Shown here piece after piece: positions 8,347 through 17,772 of a DNA stretch of 64,000 bases (position 1 is its first letter; every line of letters starts with the position of its first letter). Location: positions 4,588,001 to 4,652,000 of the forward strand of contig NZ_CP075896.1 in NCBI RefSeq assembly GCF_018604545.1, given 5' to 3'. The notes under the pieces are model-generated. The model did not search any database and had not been told where the DNA came from. It saw nothing but the letters and a program-made list of their open reading frames with translations. The stretch comes from Streptomyces koelreuteriae (GTDB lineage Bacteria > Actinomycetota > Actinomycetes > Streptomycetales > Streptomycetaceae). The translations under genes were made by a program, and so were the position numbers.

Positions 8347-9633
8347 ATGGCTGCGCAGACTGTTGCAAGCACCACCGAATCCACCGTAGACCTCGGCCCC
8401 GCCGCCGCCCTGAGCTGCCGCGAGTGCGGTCACCGCGTCCCGCTCGGCCCGGTCTTCGCGTGCCAGGAGTGTTTCGGCCCGCTGGAGATCGCCTACGACT
8501 TCTCGGCCTACGACACCGAAGAGCTCCGCAAGCGCATCGAAGCGGGCCCCGCGAACATCTGGCGCTACGCCCCGCTGCTGCCGGTCCCGGCCGACGTCGC
8601 GGACAAGCCGAACATCAACCCCGGCTGGACCAAGCTCGTCAAGGCCGACAACCTCGCCCGTGAGCTCGGCGTCGACGCCGGCAAGCTCTTCGTCAAGGAC
8701 GACTCCGGCAACCCGACGCACTCCTTCAAGGACCGCGTCGTCGCCCAGGCCCTGGAGGCCGCCCGCGCCTTCGGCTTCACCACCCTGTCCTGCTCCTCCA
8801 CCGGCAACCTCGCCGGTGCGGTGGGCGCCGCCGCGGCCCGCGCCGGCTTCCGCTCCTGCGTGTTCATCCCGCACGACCTGGAGCAGGGCAAGGTCGTGAT
8901 GGCCGCGGTCTACGGCGGCGAGCTCGTCGGCATCGAGGGCAACTACGACGACGTGAACCGCTTCTGCTCCGAGCTGATCGGCGACCCGGCCGGCGAGGGC
9001 TGGGGCTTCGTCAACGTCAACCTGCGGCCGTACTACGCCGAGGGCTCCAAGACCCTCGCGTACGAGATCTGCGAGCAGCTCGGCTGGCAGCTGCCCGACC
9101 AGCTCGTGGTGCCGATCGCCTCCGGCTCGCAGCTCACGAAGATCGACAAGGGTCTGCAGGAGCTCATCAAGCTCGGTCTGGTCGAGGACAAGCCGTACAA
9201 GATCTTCGGCGCGCAGGCGCTCGGCTGCTCGCCGGTGTCGACGGCTTTCAAGGCCGGGCACGACGTCGTACGTCCCCAGAAGCCGGACACCATCGCCAAG
9301 TCGCTGGCGATCGGGAACCCGGCGGACGGGCCGTACGTGCTGGACATCGCGCGGCGTACGGGTGGTGCGGTGGAGGACGTGAACGACGAGCAGGTCGTCG
9401 AGGCGATCAAGCTGCTTGCCCGGACCGAGGGTGTCTTTGCGGAGACCGCCGGTGGGGTGACGGTGGGGGTGGCGAAGAAGCTGCTGGAGAACGGGCTTCT
9501 CGACCCGTCATTGACGACCGTGGTGCTGAACACGGGTGATGGGCTGAAGACGTTGGACGCGGTGGCGGGGACCGGGCTGACCGCGACGATTCGTCCCAAC
9601 CTTGATTCGTTCCGTGAGGCTGGGCTCGTCTGA
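8347..9633 (+). CDS. thrC: Threonine synthase-like PLP enzyme (probable O-phosphohomoserine-dependent homocysteine synthase MetM)
   Basis: A 428-residue fold-type II PLP enzyme. An N-terminal zinc-ribbon-like Cys24-x2-Cys27...Cys39-x2-Cys42 precedes the catalytic domain with the PLP lysine in THSFKDR (Lys128) and the phosphate-binding SSTGNLAGA loop. By family it would be called threonine synthase (O-phosphohomoserine to threonine). Context argues otherwise: it sits behind a SAM riboswitch and is followed by a Gly-Gly sulfur carrier, the arrangement I recall reported for Streptomyces MetM-MetO, which makes homocysteine from O-phosphohomoserine and a protein thiocarboxylate. Sequence alone cannot exclude threonine synthesis. 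The ATG at 8347 follows AAAGGG and the riboswitch-linked GAGGAG. Confidence 0.93.
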   Translation: MAAQTVASTTESTVDLGPAAALSCRECGHRVPLGPVFACQECFGPLEIAYDFSAYDTEELRKRIEAGPANIWRYAPLLPVPADVADKPNINPGWTKLVKADNLARELGVDAGKLFVKDDSGNPTHSFKDRVVAQALEAARAFGFTTLSCSSTGNLAGAVGAAAARAGFRSCVFIPHDLEQGKVVMAAVYGGELVGIEGNYDDVNRFCSELIGDPAGEGWGFVNVNLRPYYAEGSKTLAYEICEQLGWQLPDQLVVPIASGSQLTKIDKGLQELIKLGLVEDKPYKIFGAQALGCSPVSTAFKAGHDVVRPQKPDTIAKSLAIGNPADGPYVLDIARRTGGAVEDVNDEQVVEAIKLLARTEGVFAETAGGVTVGVAKKLLENGLLDPSLTTVVLNTGDGLKTLDAVAGTGLTATIRPNLDSFREAGLV

Positions 9634-9660
9634 TCGTTGACGGCTGCGGGCCGGTGGGGG

Positions 9661-9687
9661 GCTGGTCGCGCAGTTCCCCGCGCCCCT
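9661..9687 (+). repeat. Dispersed Streptomyces repeat, copy 2
   Basis: The 27-bp GCTGGTCGCGCAG..CGCGCCCCT element lies in the 91-bp gap between the PLP enzyme and the sulfur carrier, 28 bp after the former's stop. It is nearly identical to the reverse-oriented copy in nagA (26 of 27 bases). It does not separate the two genes with a clear terminator. Confidence 0.85.
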
Positions 9688-9724
9688 AAAGCAGGTCCGC
9701 TACCCAACCGGAGGTTTTGAAGTC

Positions 9725-10000
9725 ATGAGCGTCACCGTTCGCATCCCCACCATCCTGCGTACCTACACCGGCGGGCAGGCCGAGGTCGCCGCCGAGGGCG
9801 GGAACCTCGGGGAGGTCATCGCCGATCTGGAGAAGAACCACACCGGGATCGCCGCCCGGGTGCTGGACGACCAGGGCAAGCTGCGCCGGTTCGTCAACGT
9901 GTACGTCAATGACGACGACGTGCGGTTCGAGCAGGGTCTTGAGACGGCCACTCCGGACGGTGCCGGGGTGTCGATCATTCCGGCCGTCGCCGGCGGCTGA
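9725..10000 (+). CDS. ThiS/MoaD-family sulfur carrier protein (CysO/MetO-like)
   Basis: A 91-residue ubiquitin-like protein ending IIPAVAGG, with the terminal Gly-Gly needed for adenylation and thiocarboxylation. Its RIPTILRTYTGGQ opening and the FVNVYVNDDDVRF strand closely resemble mycobacterial CysO, the sulfur donor for cysteine. Here the partner is the upstream threonine-synthase-like gene under the SAM riboswitch rather than cysM, so a role in homocysteine formation (MetO) is favoured. An E1-like activating enzyme and a Mec-type peptidase are not in the window. The ATG at 9725 follows GGAGGTTTTGAAGTC. A strong hairpin terminator lies 56 bp downstream. Confidence 0.92.
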   Translation: MSVTVRIPTILRTYTGGQAEVAAEGGNLGEVIADLEKNHTGIAARVLDDQGKLRRFVNVYVNDDDVRFEQGLETATPDGAGVSIIPAVAGG

Positions 10001-10056
10001 ACCGGTCGACCGGCCCGATTATTACCATCGGTAACGGCCGTCACTGAGCGTTGATT

Positions 10057-10095
10057 GAATTGCCCCCTCCGTGAGAGAAGCGGAGGGGGCAATTC
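10057..10095. terminator. Hairpin terminator after the sulfur-carrier gene
   Basis: A perfect 15-bp inverted repeat (GAATTGCCCCCTCCG and its complement) around a 9-base loop. It has no U-tract, as is common in streptomycetes, and can work in both directions. Confidence 0.88.
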
Positions 10096-10448
10096 TGTGT
10101 GGTTGAGCGCGGTACAGTTGGGGAACGCGATCCCGATCCCCTGATCGGGCACCCTGAATTCCTGCCGCGAGCCCGACAAGATGTAGCCAAAGTGTGTGTG
10201 TCTTTCGCGGCTTTTGTTCCCTTTGTGTGGCCCGACTTGCCCTGAAGTCTGGCGAATTCTCCCCACATTCCGGATCCTGTGCGTCCGGAATTCTCGTCCG
10301 ATTGACCTGTTGCAGAGGGCAGTTGGACAGATACATTCGGCCGCGGTCGACGCGTTCCGGCGCACGCCCCCAATCCGTGGGGGGTGAGGTCTGACCCGGA
10401 TCCGCGAAGTGCGGATCTGTGCAAGGGCCAGTAATAGGGGAGTTAGGC
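10096..10448 (+). promoter_or_regulatory. Long leader/promoter region of the cold-shock gene
   Basis: A 353-bp stretch with no supportable gene and lower G+C than its flanks (for example TTTCGCGGCTTTTGTTCCC near 10203). A 7-bp hairpin (GATCCGC / GCGGATC, 10399-10417) lies shortly before the ribosome site. A long structured 5' leader is typical of csp genes; the transcription start cannot be placed by eye. Confidence 0.5.
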
Positions 10449-10652
10449 ATGGCTCAGGGCACCGTCAAGTGGTTCAACGCGGAGAAGGGGTACGGCTTCA
10501 TCGCGGTCGACGGTGGTGCGGATGTTTTCGTCCACTACAGCGCGATTCAGATGGACGGCTACCGCACCCTTGAAGAGGGTCAGCGGGTCGAGTTCGAGAT
10601 CTCGCAGGGCCAGAAGGGTCCACAGGCCGACATGGTTCGCGTCGCTGCCTGA
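10449..10652 (+). CDS. Cold-shock protein, CspA family (ScoF-like)
   Basis: A 67-residue single cold-shock domain that binds single-stranded RNA/DNA. Both RNP motifs are present: KGYGFIAV (RNP1, around residues 15-22) and VFVHYSAI (RNP2). The ATG at 10449 follows GGGGAG; an upstream in-frame start would only add unconserved residues. It is monocistronic, bounded by hairpins at 10057-10095 and 10693-10726. Immediate linkage to groEL2 is the usual streptomycete order (recalled). Confidence 0.96.
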   Translation: MAQGTVKWFNAEKGYGFIAVDGGADVFVHYSAIQMDGYRTLEEGQRVEFEISQGQKGPQADMVRVAA

Positions 10653-10692
10653 ACGCGCGACCACGACAAACCGCAAGCGGCAGGTCTTCTCT

Positions 10693-10726
10693 GAAGGGCC
10701 CGTACCCCCCGGGGTACGGGCCCTTC
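10693..10726. terminator. Hairpin terminator after the cold-shock gene
   Basis: GAAGGGCCCGTACCCC pairs perfectly with GGGGTACGGGCCCTTC across a 2-base gap (in practice a ~15-bp stem). It sits 40 bp after the csp stop. Confidence 0.9.
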
Positions 10727-10796
10727 GGTCTGTCCGCATGACCCGCCGGACCTCGTTCGCGGCTGGCTGACCGGCCCGCCCGATCCCCGAGAGGCG

Positions 10797-10823
10797 CTTG
10801 CACTCGACATGCCCGAGTGCTAA
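10797..10823. promoter_or_regulatory. CIRCE element 1 (HrcA operator)
   Basis: CTTGCACTC, nine bases, GAGTGCTAA. The right arm is perfect and the left arm departs at two outer positions from TTAGCACTC-N9-GAGTGCTAA. It lies about 165 bp upstream of groEL2. Confidence 0.88.
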
Positions 10824-10831
10824 TCATTGCG

Positions 10832-10858
10832 TTAGCACTCTGAAGGTGAGAGTGACAA
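10832..10858. promoter_or_regulatory. CIRCE element 2 (HrcA operator)
   Basis: TTAGCACTC, nine bases, GAGTGACAA: here the left arm is perfect and the right arm differs at two bases. It begins 8 bp after element 1, so HrcA could bind a tandem pair over the groEL2 promoter. Confidence 0.82.
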
Positions 10859-10985
10859 CGTAAGGACCGGGTCGGTGAGGCCCGCAGGCCGGGTGGGGAA
10901 GGAACCACGAGGCTGGCGAGCCGTCCGTCGCGGGCGCGGGCGCGGTCCGAAGTAATCACCCCCAGTCCTGGAGGGACCACTTCAC

Positions 10986-12608
<1,623 letters not shown>

Positions 12609-12647
12609 TCGACCCCTGGGATTTTCCCGGGTTGATCAACGGTCTTG

Positions 12648-12691
12648 CCGAGGGCGGCACTCCCTGTTCCGACAGGGGGTGCCGCCCTCGG
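12648..12691. terminator. Hairpin terminator after groEL2
   Basis: CCGAGGGCGGCAC pairs with GTGCCGCCCTCGG (13 bp), extended inward by TCCCTGT/ACAGGG, about 40 bp past the groEL2 stop. A weaker stem (GATCGACCC...GGGTTGATC, 12608-12638) precedes it. Confidence 0.9.
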
Positions 12692-12838
12692 GCGTGTGCG
12701 CGTGGGTGCGCGTATGTGGGTGTGTGCGGGCGTGTGCGGGGTCACAGCTCGGGCGGGATGGCAGGGGCGGGGCCGGTTCGTTGAAACGTACGCCTTATGC
12801 GCATGCACATACTGTCCGGTATCCGAAGGAGCCCCTGA

Positions 12839-13960
12839 GTGACTGTCGCCGCCTCCCGCGCCGCCGAAATCCTGTCCCGGCCCGTCTCGCTGGGCGGCCT
12901 GACCGTCCCGAACCGGATCGCGATGGCCCCGATGACCCGCATGTTCTCCCCGGGCGGCGTCCCCGGAGAGGACGTCGTCTCGTACTACTCCCGCCGCGCC
13001 GCCGCCGGAGTCGGCCTCATCGTCACCGAGGGCACCTACGTCGGGCACGACTCGGCCGGGCAGAGCGACCGCGTGCCGCGGTTCCACGGCGCGGAGCAGC
13101 TCGCGGGCTGGGCGAAGGTCGCCGACGCGGTGCACGCGGCGGGCGGCACGATCGTGCCGCAGCTCTGGCACATCGGCATGGTCCGCAACCAGGGTGAGCC
13201 GCCCGTCGCGGACGCCCCGGCCGTCGGCCCCTCCGGGCTGCGCATCGGCGCTTCGGAGCCCACCGGCAAGGCCATGACCCAGGCCGACATCGACGCCGTC
13301 ATCGGCGCGTTCGCCGAGGCCGCTGCCGCCGCCGAGCGCATCGGCTTCGACGGCGTGGAGATCCACGGCGCCCACGGCTACCTGCTCGACCAGTTCCTCT
13401 GGGAGGGCACCAATCGCCGCACCGACGCCTATGGCGGCGACCGCGTCGCCCGCGCCAAGCTCTCGGAGGAGATCGTCGCGGCTGTCCGCGAGACCGTCTC
13501 CGCCGACTTCCCGATCATCTTCCGCTACTCGCAGTGGAAGCAGGAGGCCTACGACGCCCGCCTCGCCGAGACGCCCGAGGAGCTGGAGTCCATCCTGACC
13601 CCGCTGGCCGCCGCGGGTGTCGACGCCTTCCACGCCTCCACCCGCCGCTACTGGGTGCCCGAGTTCGACGACTCCGACCTCAACCTGGCCGGCTGGACCA
13701 AGAAGCTCACCGGCAAGCCCACCATCACCGTCGGTTCGGTCGGCCTGAACGGCGTCGACTTCCTCAAGTCCTTCCAGGGCCAGGGCGCTGAGGTCAACGA
13801 CCTCGACAACCTCCTGGACCGCTTCGAGCGCGACGAGTTCGACATGGTCGCCGTCGGCCGCGCCCTGCTCCAGGACCCGCAGTGGGCGGCCAAGGTGCTG
13901 GACGGCCGCTTCGCGGACACGGCCCCGTACGACCCGGCGGCGCTGAAGACCCTCAGCTGA
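12839..13960 (+). CDS. NADH:flavin oxidoreductase, Old Yellow Enzyme family
   Basis: A 373-residue FMN TIM-barrel that reduces activated alkenes or enones with NAD(P)H. It shows LTVPNRIAMAPMTRMF (FMN binding), QLWHIG, the substrate histidine block GVEIHGAHGYLLDQFLW near residues 175-191, and the final DMVAVGRALLQDP phosphate site. The GTG at 12839 is eight bases after AAGGAG. It is monocistronic after the groEL2 terminator. The physiological substrate is not evident; no electron-transfer partner is adjacent. Confidence 0.93.
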   Translation: MTVAASRAAEILSRPVSLGGLTVPNRIAMAPMTRMFSPGGVPGEDVVSYYSRRAAAGVGLIVTEGTYVGHDSAGQSDRVPRFHGAEQLAGWAKVADAVHAAGGTIVPQLWHIGMVRNQGEPPVADAPAVGPSGLRIGASEPTGKAMTQADIDAVIGAFAEAAAAAERIGFDGVEIHGAHGYLLDQFLWEGTNRRTDAYGGDRVARAKLSEEIVAAVRETVSADFPIIFRYSQWKQEAYDARLAETPEELESILTPLAAAGVDAFHASTRRYWVPEFDDSDLNLAGWTKKLTGKPTITVGSVGLNGVDFLKSFQGQGAEVNDLDNLLDRFERDEFDMVAVGRALLQDPQWAAKVLDGRFADTAPYDPAALKTLS

Positions 13961-14048
13961 CCTGGTCATCTGAGGCTCTGGATTTGCTTGCGTCAGTCAA
14001 GGACACTGGCCGAACGCCTGTGCACCGGCATTCCGTGAGGAGATCCAG

Positions 14049-15605
14049 ATGACGACGACCGAGTCCCGTCCGCCGGCGGGCAGCCCTTCCGAAGAGCCCG
14101 CACCGGTGGTGCGTACCACCGCCGGTGCGGTCCGGGGCCGCAGGGAGGAGGGACTCGCCGTCTTCCGCGGCATCCCCTTCGCCGCGCCCCCGGTGGGCGA
14201 GGCCCGTTTCATGGCACCGCGCCCCGCCCACGCCTGGGACGGCATACGCGACGCCCACGCCTTCGGCCCGCCGCCCCCGCAGGACATCGGCAGCCTGGGC
14301 GGCCCGGGCCTGCTCGACGTACCCGAGGGCGACGAGTGGCTCACGGTCAACGTCTGGACCCCCGAAGCCGACCCGGCGGCCCGCCGCCCGGTGATGGTGT
14401 GGATCTACGGCGGTGCCTACAAGCTCGGCCACTCCGGCAGCCCCGGCTACGACGCCCGGCACATCGCGGCCGAAGGCGACGTGGTCGTCGTATCCCTCAA
14501 CTACCGCCTGGGCATGGAGGGTTTCGCGTTCATCGAGGGCGCGCCCGCCAACCGTGGCCTGCTCGACCAGGTGGCGGCACTGGAATGGGTCCGCGACAAC
14601 ATCGAGGCGTTCGGCGGCGACCCCGACCAGGTCACGGTCTTCGGTGAATCGGCCGGCGCGGGCTCGGTCGCCTCGCTGCTCGCCATGCCACGGGCGGCCG
14701 GTCTCTTCCGCCGGGCGATCGCGCAGAGCGTGCCGGGGACGTTCTTCTCCGACGCACTCTCCCGTGACATCGGTCTCGCCCTGGCCGCCGAGCTGGGGCT
14801 GCGCCCCACGGTCGCCGATCTCTCGACGATCGCCCCGCACCGGCTGACGTCGGCGGGCGAGACGCTGGGCGCCAAGATGCTCCAGTACGTCGACCGCTGG
14901 GGTCAGGCGGCGCCCACGGTCACGCCGTTCTCCCCGGTGGTCGACGGCGAGGTCCTGCCGACCACGCCGTGGCAGGCCCTGGCGGCCGGTTCGGCGAGGG
15001 ACATCGACCTGCTCGTCGGCCACAACCGTGACGAGTTCCGCCTCTTCCTCGCCATGGCGGGCCGGCTGGGCCAGATCACCGAGGAGCAGGCGACATCCGC
15101 CCTGCGCCTGTTCGCCCCGGGCCCCGACGGGGAGCGGGCCTATCGCGCGGCCTTCCCCGACGCCTCCCCGGGCGAGCTCTACGAGCGCGTCCAGACGGAC
15201 TGGCTGTTCAACATGCCCTCCCTGCACCTGGCCGACGCGCAGCGCGCGGGCGGCGGCAGCGCCTACGTCTACGAACTGACCTGGGCGGCCCCGGGCAGCG
15301 GCGGCGCGCTCGGTGCCTGCCACGGCCTGGACATCCCGCTGCTGTTCGGCACGTACGGGGCGGACCTGGGGCTGCTGCTGTTCGGGGGCGTGGAGCCGTC
15401 CGCCGAGGCGCTTGCGCTGTCGTCCGGTTTCCGCGCGTCCTGGACCTCCTTCGCGCGGTCGGGCGACCCGGGCTGGCCGGCGTACGACGAGCAGGAGCGG
15501 CTGGTGCGGGTGCTGGACGCGCAGCCCGAGGTGAGCGCGTACCCGGAGGAGACCTCGCGGCGCCTGTGGGAGGGTCACGACTTCCAGGCCCTGCCCCTGC
15601 TGTGA
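14049..15605 (+). CDS. Type-B carboxylesterase
   Basis: A 518-residue alpha/beta hydrolase hydrolysing carboxylic esters. The oxyanion hole WIYGGAYKLG, the nucleophile elbow VFGESAGAGS (Ser near residue 203) and the late histidine in GACHGLDIPLLFG give the family signature; NRDEFRLF may supply the acidic member. There is no signal peptide, so it is probably cytoplasmic. The ATG at 14049 follows GAGGAGATCCAG. It stands alone between an OYE reductase and a convergent hypothetical gene. Confidence 0.93.
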   Translation: MTTTESRPPAGSPSEEPAPVVRTTAGAVRGRREEGLAVFRGIPFAAPPVGEARFMAPRPAHAWDGIRDAHAFGPPPPQDIGSLGGPGLLDVPEGDEWLTVNVWTPEADPAARRPVMVWIYGGAYKLGHSGSPGYDARHIAAEGDVVVVSLNYRLGMEGFAFIEGAPANRGLLDQVAALEWVRDNIEAFGGDPDQVTVFGESAGAGSVASLLAMPRAAGLFRRAIAQSVPGTFFSDALSRDIGLALAAELGLRPTVADLSTIAPHRLTSAGETLGAKMLQYVDRWGQAAPTVTPFSPVVDGEVLPTTPWQALAAGSARDIDLLVGHNRDEFRLFLAMAGRLGQITEEQATSALRLFAPGPDGERAYRAAFPDASPGELYERVQTDWLFNMPSLHLADAQRAGGGSAYVYELTWAAPGSGGALGACHGLDIPLLFGTYGADLGLLLFGGVEPSAEALALSSGFRASWTSFARSGDPGWPAYDEQERLVRVLDAQPEVSAYPEETSRRLWEGHDFQALPLL

Positions 15606-15606
15606 G

Positions 15607-16176
15607 CTACAGGTTGCCCATCGGCTCGATGTCGACCTTGACCGGCGTCCCCCACACCCGCAGCACCTCGTAGTCGGTGAACTCGTGCACGAGCCGGTAC
15701 GCCATGGCCGACCTGGGCGCCTTGCGCTGGGCGGCGATGTACAGCTCGGCCTCGCGGCGGTCCCGGCGCGGGGTGCCGCAGAGCTGCCAGGTCTGGCCGG
15801 TCCACAGCTCCGGCAGCCAGCGCTGCTGGGGCTGGGGGCGGTCGCCGCTCACGCCGTAGCGGGACTGGACGGGGTCGGTCTGCGGCTGCTGCGGCGCGGG
15901 TCCGTTGAACTCGTTCCGGCGGGCCGTCCGGCGCCGGGTCTCGCACAGCAGACACAGGTCGGGGGCGTTCTCGTCGACGGGGCCGTTCGGATGCTCGGGG
16001 CATCGCGTGCTGGGCGCCGCTCCCGTGACGCTCTCGTCCAGCAGGTCCAGGGCGCGCTTCAGATCGGCCTTGACCTCGTGCAGCTTGGCGTCCGGGGTGT
16101 CGGAGGTGAGGGCTTCCCCGTGCTCACCGAGAAGTCGGAGGGCACGGCCTAGGGCGGTGAGCTGGGCGTGATTCAT
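15607..16176 (-). CDS. Conserved hypothetical protein with CxxC-type cysteines
   Basis: A 189-residue protein with a helical N-terminus (MNHAQLTALGRALRLLGEHG), a possible small metal site RCPEHPNG...LCLLCETRRR around residues 67-91, a Pro/Gln-rich linker, and a C-terminal domain with WTGQTWQLCGTPRRDRREAELYIA. I do not recognise a function. It ends one base after the esterase stop on the opposite strand. It marks the left edge of the lower-GC island that follows. Confidence 0.72.
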   Translation of the reverse strand: MNHAQLTALGRALRLLGEHGEALTSDTPDAKLHEVKADLKRALDLLDESVTGAAPSTRCPEHPNGPVDENAPDLCLLCETRRRTARRNEFNGPAPQQPQTDPVQSRYGVSGDRPQPQQRWLPELWTGQTWQLCGTPRRDRREAELYIAAQRKAPRSAMAYRLVHEFTDYEVLRVWGTPVKVDIEPMGNL

Positions 16177-16379
16177 ACGTCCATTGTCGCCAGTCGGCGC
16201 GGTCCCGGTGCGTGGGGCGGGCTGTTCATCTCCTGTTCCCAGGCAGTCGCCGCCGTCGCCATCAGGGCAGTGACGTGGCGCAAGGCCTCTGCCATGACCT
16301 GCCGGCCACCGGTCCGCCGACGCAGTGCGGCCTCATCGAGCACGGACCACACGGACGGCCTCGCCGGCTCGTCGAGGAT

Positions 16380-16680
16380 GCGGCTCCTTCTCGCGGGTGT
16401 GGCGGAGTTCGGCGCCCGCCCGGCCCTGCCCGCCACCGCCGAGCGGGACCGGTACCAGAGGGTGCGGCACGCCATCGATGACCAGGCGATCGTCGAGGTG
16501 GGCCGCCCGCAGCTGTCGTCGATCCGGCTGCACGCGGACCATGTCCCCGGGCCGCTGCCGACCGTCCTGTACGCGCCGACCTGGGAGGGCTGGAGCGACG
16601 ACGACTGCCACAGGTCGCTGATCCCGATGGGTGTGAGGCTGGTGGAGAGGCTGCTCGCGGAGAACGTACGGGGCGTTGGG
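16380..16680 (+). pseudogene. Decayed glycerophosphotransferase/glycosyltransferase-like fragment
   Basis: The frame passing through AIDDQAIVEVGRPQLSSIRL and PTVLYAPTWEGWSDDD resembles the donor-binding part of CDP-glycerol glycerophosphotransferase-like proteins, where an LYAPTWEGW motif is usual. Only ~100 residues of plausible family sequence remain. Upstream and downstream in the same frame the sequence becomes low-complexity (repeated LVPG) and no start with a ribosome site fits. Best read as a remnant left by insertion or loss at the island edge; the family call is moderate. Confidence 0.42.
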
Positions 16681-17136
16681 GCCGACAGGGTGCTCGTTCC
16701 GGGTCTGGTTCCGGGGCTGGTTCCGCGGTCTCGGGGGTCTGCGAGGCTGATCGTGGCGGTGACACTTCGCCGCCAAGTGTCATCTCCGATAGGTCGACGC
16801 CCCGGATTTCGCAACCTCTGAGTCGTCAAGATGCCCGGTCCGCACGCCGGTTCGGACCGGCGATCATTCGATCTGGACAAGTGTTGTCGAGTCCTCGGTA
16901 AGGGCGGTGTTCTGCCTCCCGACCGCGCACGGGCGTGCAAGCATGGAGGCATGCACGGATACGGATGATCGTCATCTCTGGTGATGCGGTCGCAAACCCA
17001 GCCGCCACTCATGTCTCCGCGTTCACCACTGGCATCAGGAACAAGTCCGTTTCGCTGCTTCTGTTGCCTGCGCATGATGATCATTCGCGGTCGGCCGTGG
17101 GTGGGCCTCATTTACTCGGACTATTGTGAGGGTGTC

Positions 17137-17772
17137 GTGACCGATCAGCAGGAAACGGCCGCAAAGCGCGCGGCACTGCTCGCACTCAAGGTCTTTGGCG
17201 GAACCTGCTGGATCGCAGCGTATCGCGAGGCAATCGCGGAGACCGAGGAAGAAGGTACGGAGCTGCTCCCCGAAGCCGCTCTCGCCTTCAACCTGGCATG
17301 GGAGGCAATCTATTCCGCCGGGGGTATCTGGACATGGCGGAAACTATCGCTGGAAGATCGCGTTCAGACTGCCATCAACATCGCCTGGTTGGCGCATGAC
17401 GTGAAATGGACGCAGGCGATTCGTAAGTCCGGTGCCCATGTGCGCCCGGCGCTGATCGCCTTGGCCGTCGCCTATCAGCTTGCTTTTCTTTCCAGGCTCC
17501 CTCCGGGGGAGGCGGCCCGGATCTCGGCCCTTTGGCAGAATCTTGGGTTTTCTGCGTACTGCGCCATTGCAGACCCACAGAGCAAGGCCAGTGAGAGAGT
17601 TAGCCGGTTCACTCTGCTCCGAGCTGTGGGAACAGCCGTACCCACGATGACCTCTGGCGTTCTGCGCGGTGTGGAGCTCCGATATCTGGTCCCCGGGATG
17701 GGGTGCGTCGCCTTCGACCTGATGCGTCTTGTCAAGCATGGGAAGGTGCAGAAGTGGTGGCCCTCTCGATAG
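17137..17772 (+). CDS. Predicted integral-membrane terpene cyclase (Pyr4/PaxB-like)
   Basis: A 211-residue, roughly six- to seven-helix membrane protein. Small size, the second-helix motif FNLAWEAIYSAGG with Glu56, a central AINIAWLAHDVKW segment, and a C-terminal GCVAFDLMRLVKH helix with Asp194 match the layout of Pyr4-type cyclases, whose conserved Glu and Asp protonate epoxide or alkene to start cyclisation. A polyprenyl-synthase homologue 1.5 kb away supports a terpenoid role. The GTG at 17137 follows GTGAGGG; a longer frame exists upstream but is unconserved in character. It overlaps the next gene by 19 bases, implying coupling. Lower G+C than the flanks suggests transfer. Family call is by pattern only. 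Confidence 0.55.
   Translation: MTDQQETAAKRAALLALKVFGGTCWIAAYREAIAETEEEGTELLPEAALAFNLAWEAIYSAGGIWTWRKLSLEDRVQTAINIAWLAHDVKWTQAIRKSGAHVRPALIALAVAYQLAFLSRLPPGEAARISALWQNLGFSAYCAIADPQSKASERVSRFTLLRAVGTAVPTMTSGVLRGVELRYLVPGMGCVAFDLMRLVKHGKVQKWWPSR

Noticed and set aside
8147..8368. Short minus-strand frame opposite the SAM riboswitch
   Set aside because: The region is fully explained by the conserved S-box on the plus strand; the frame has no ribosome site.
10100..10448. Small overlapping frames in the cold-shock leader
   Set aside because: They lack ribosome sites and show no coding bias; a long non-coding csp leader explains the region better.
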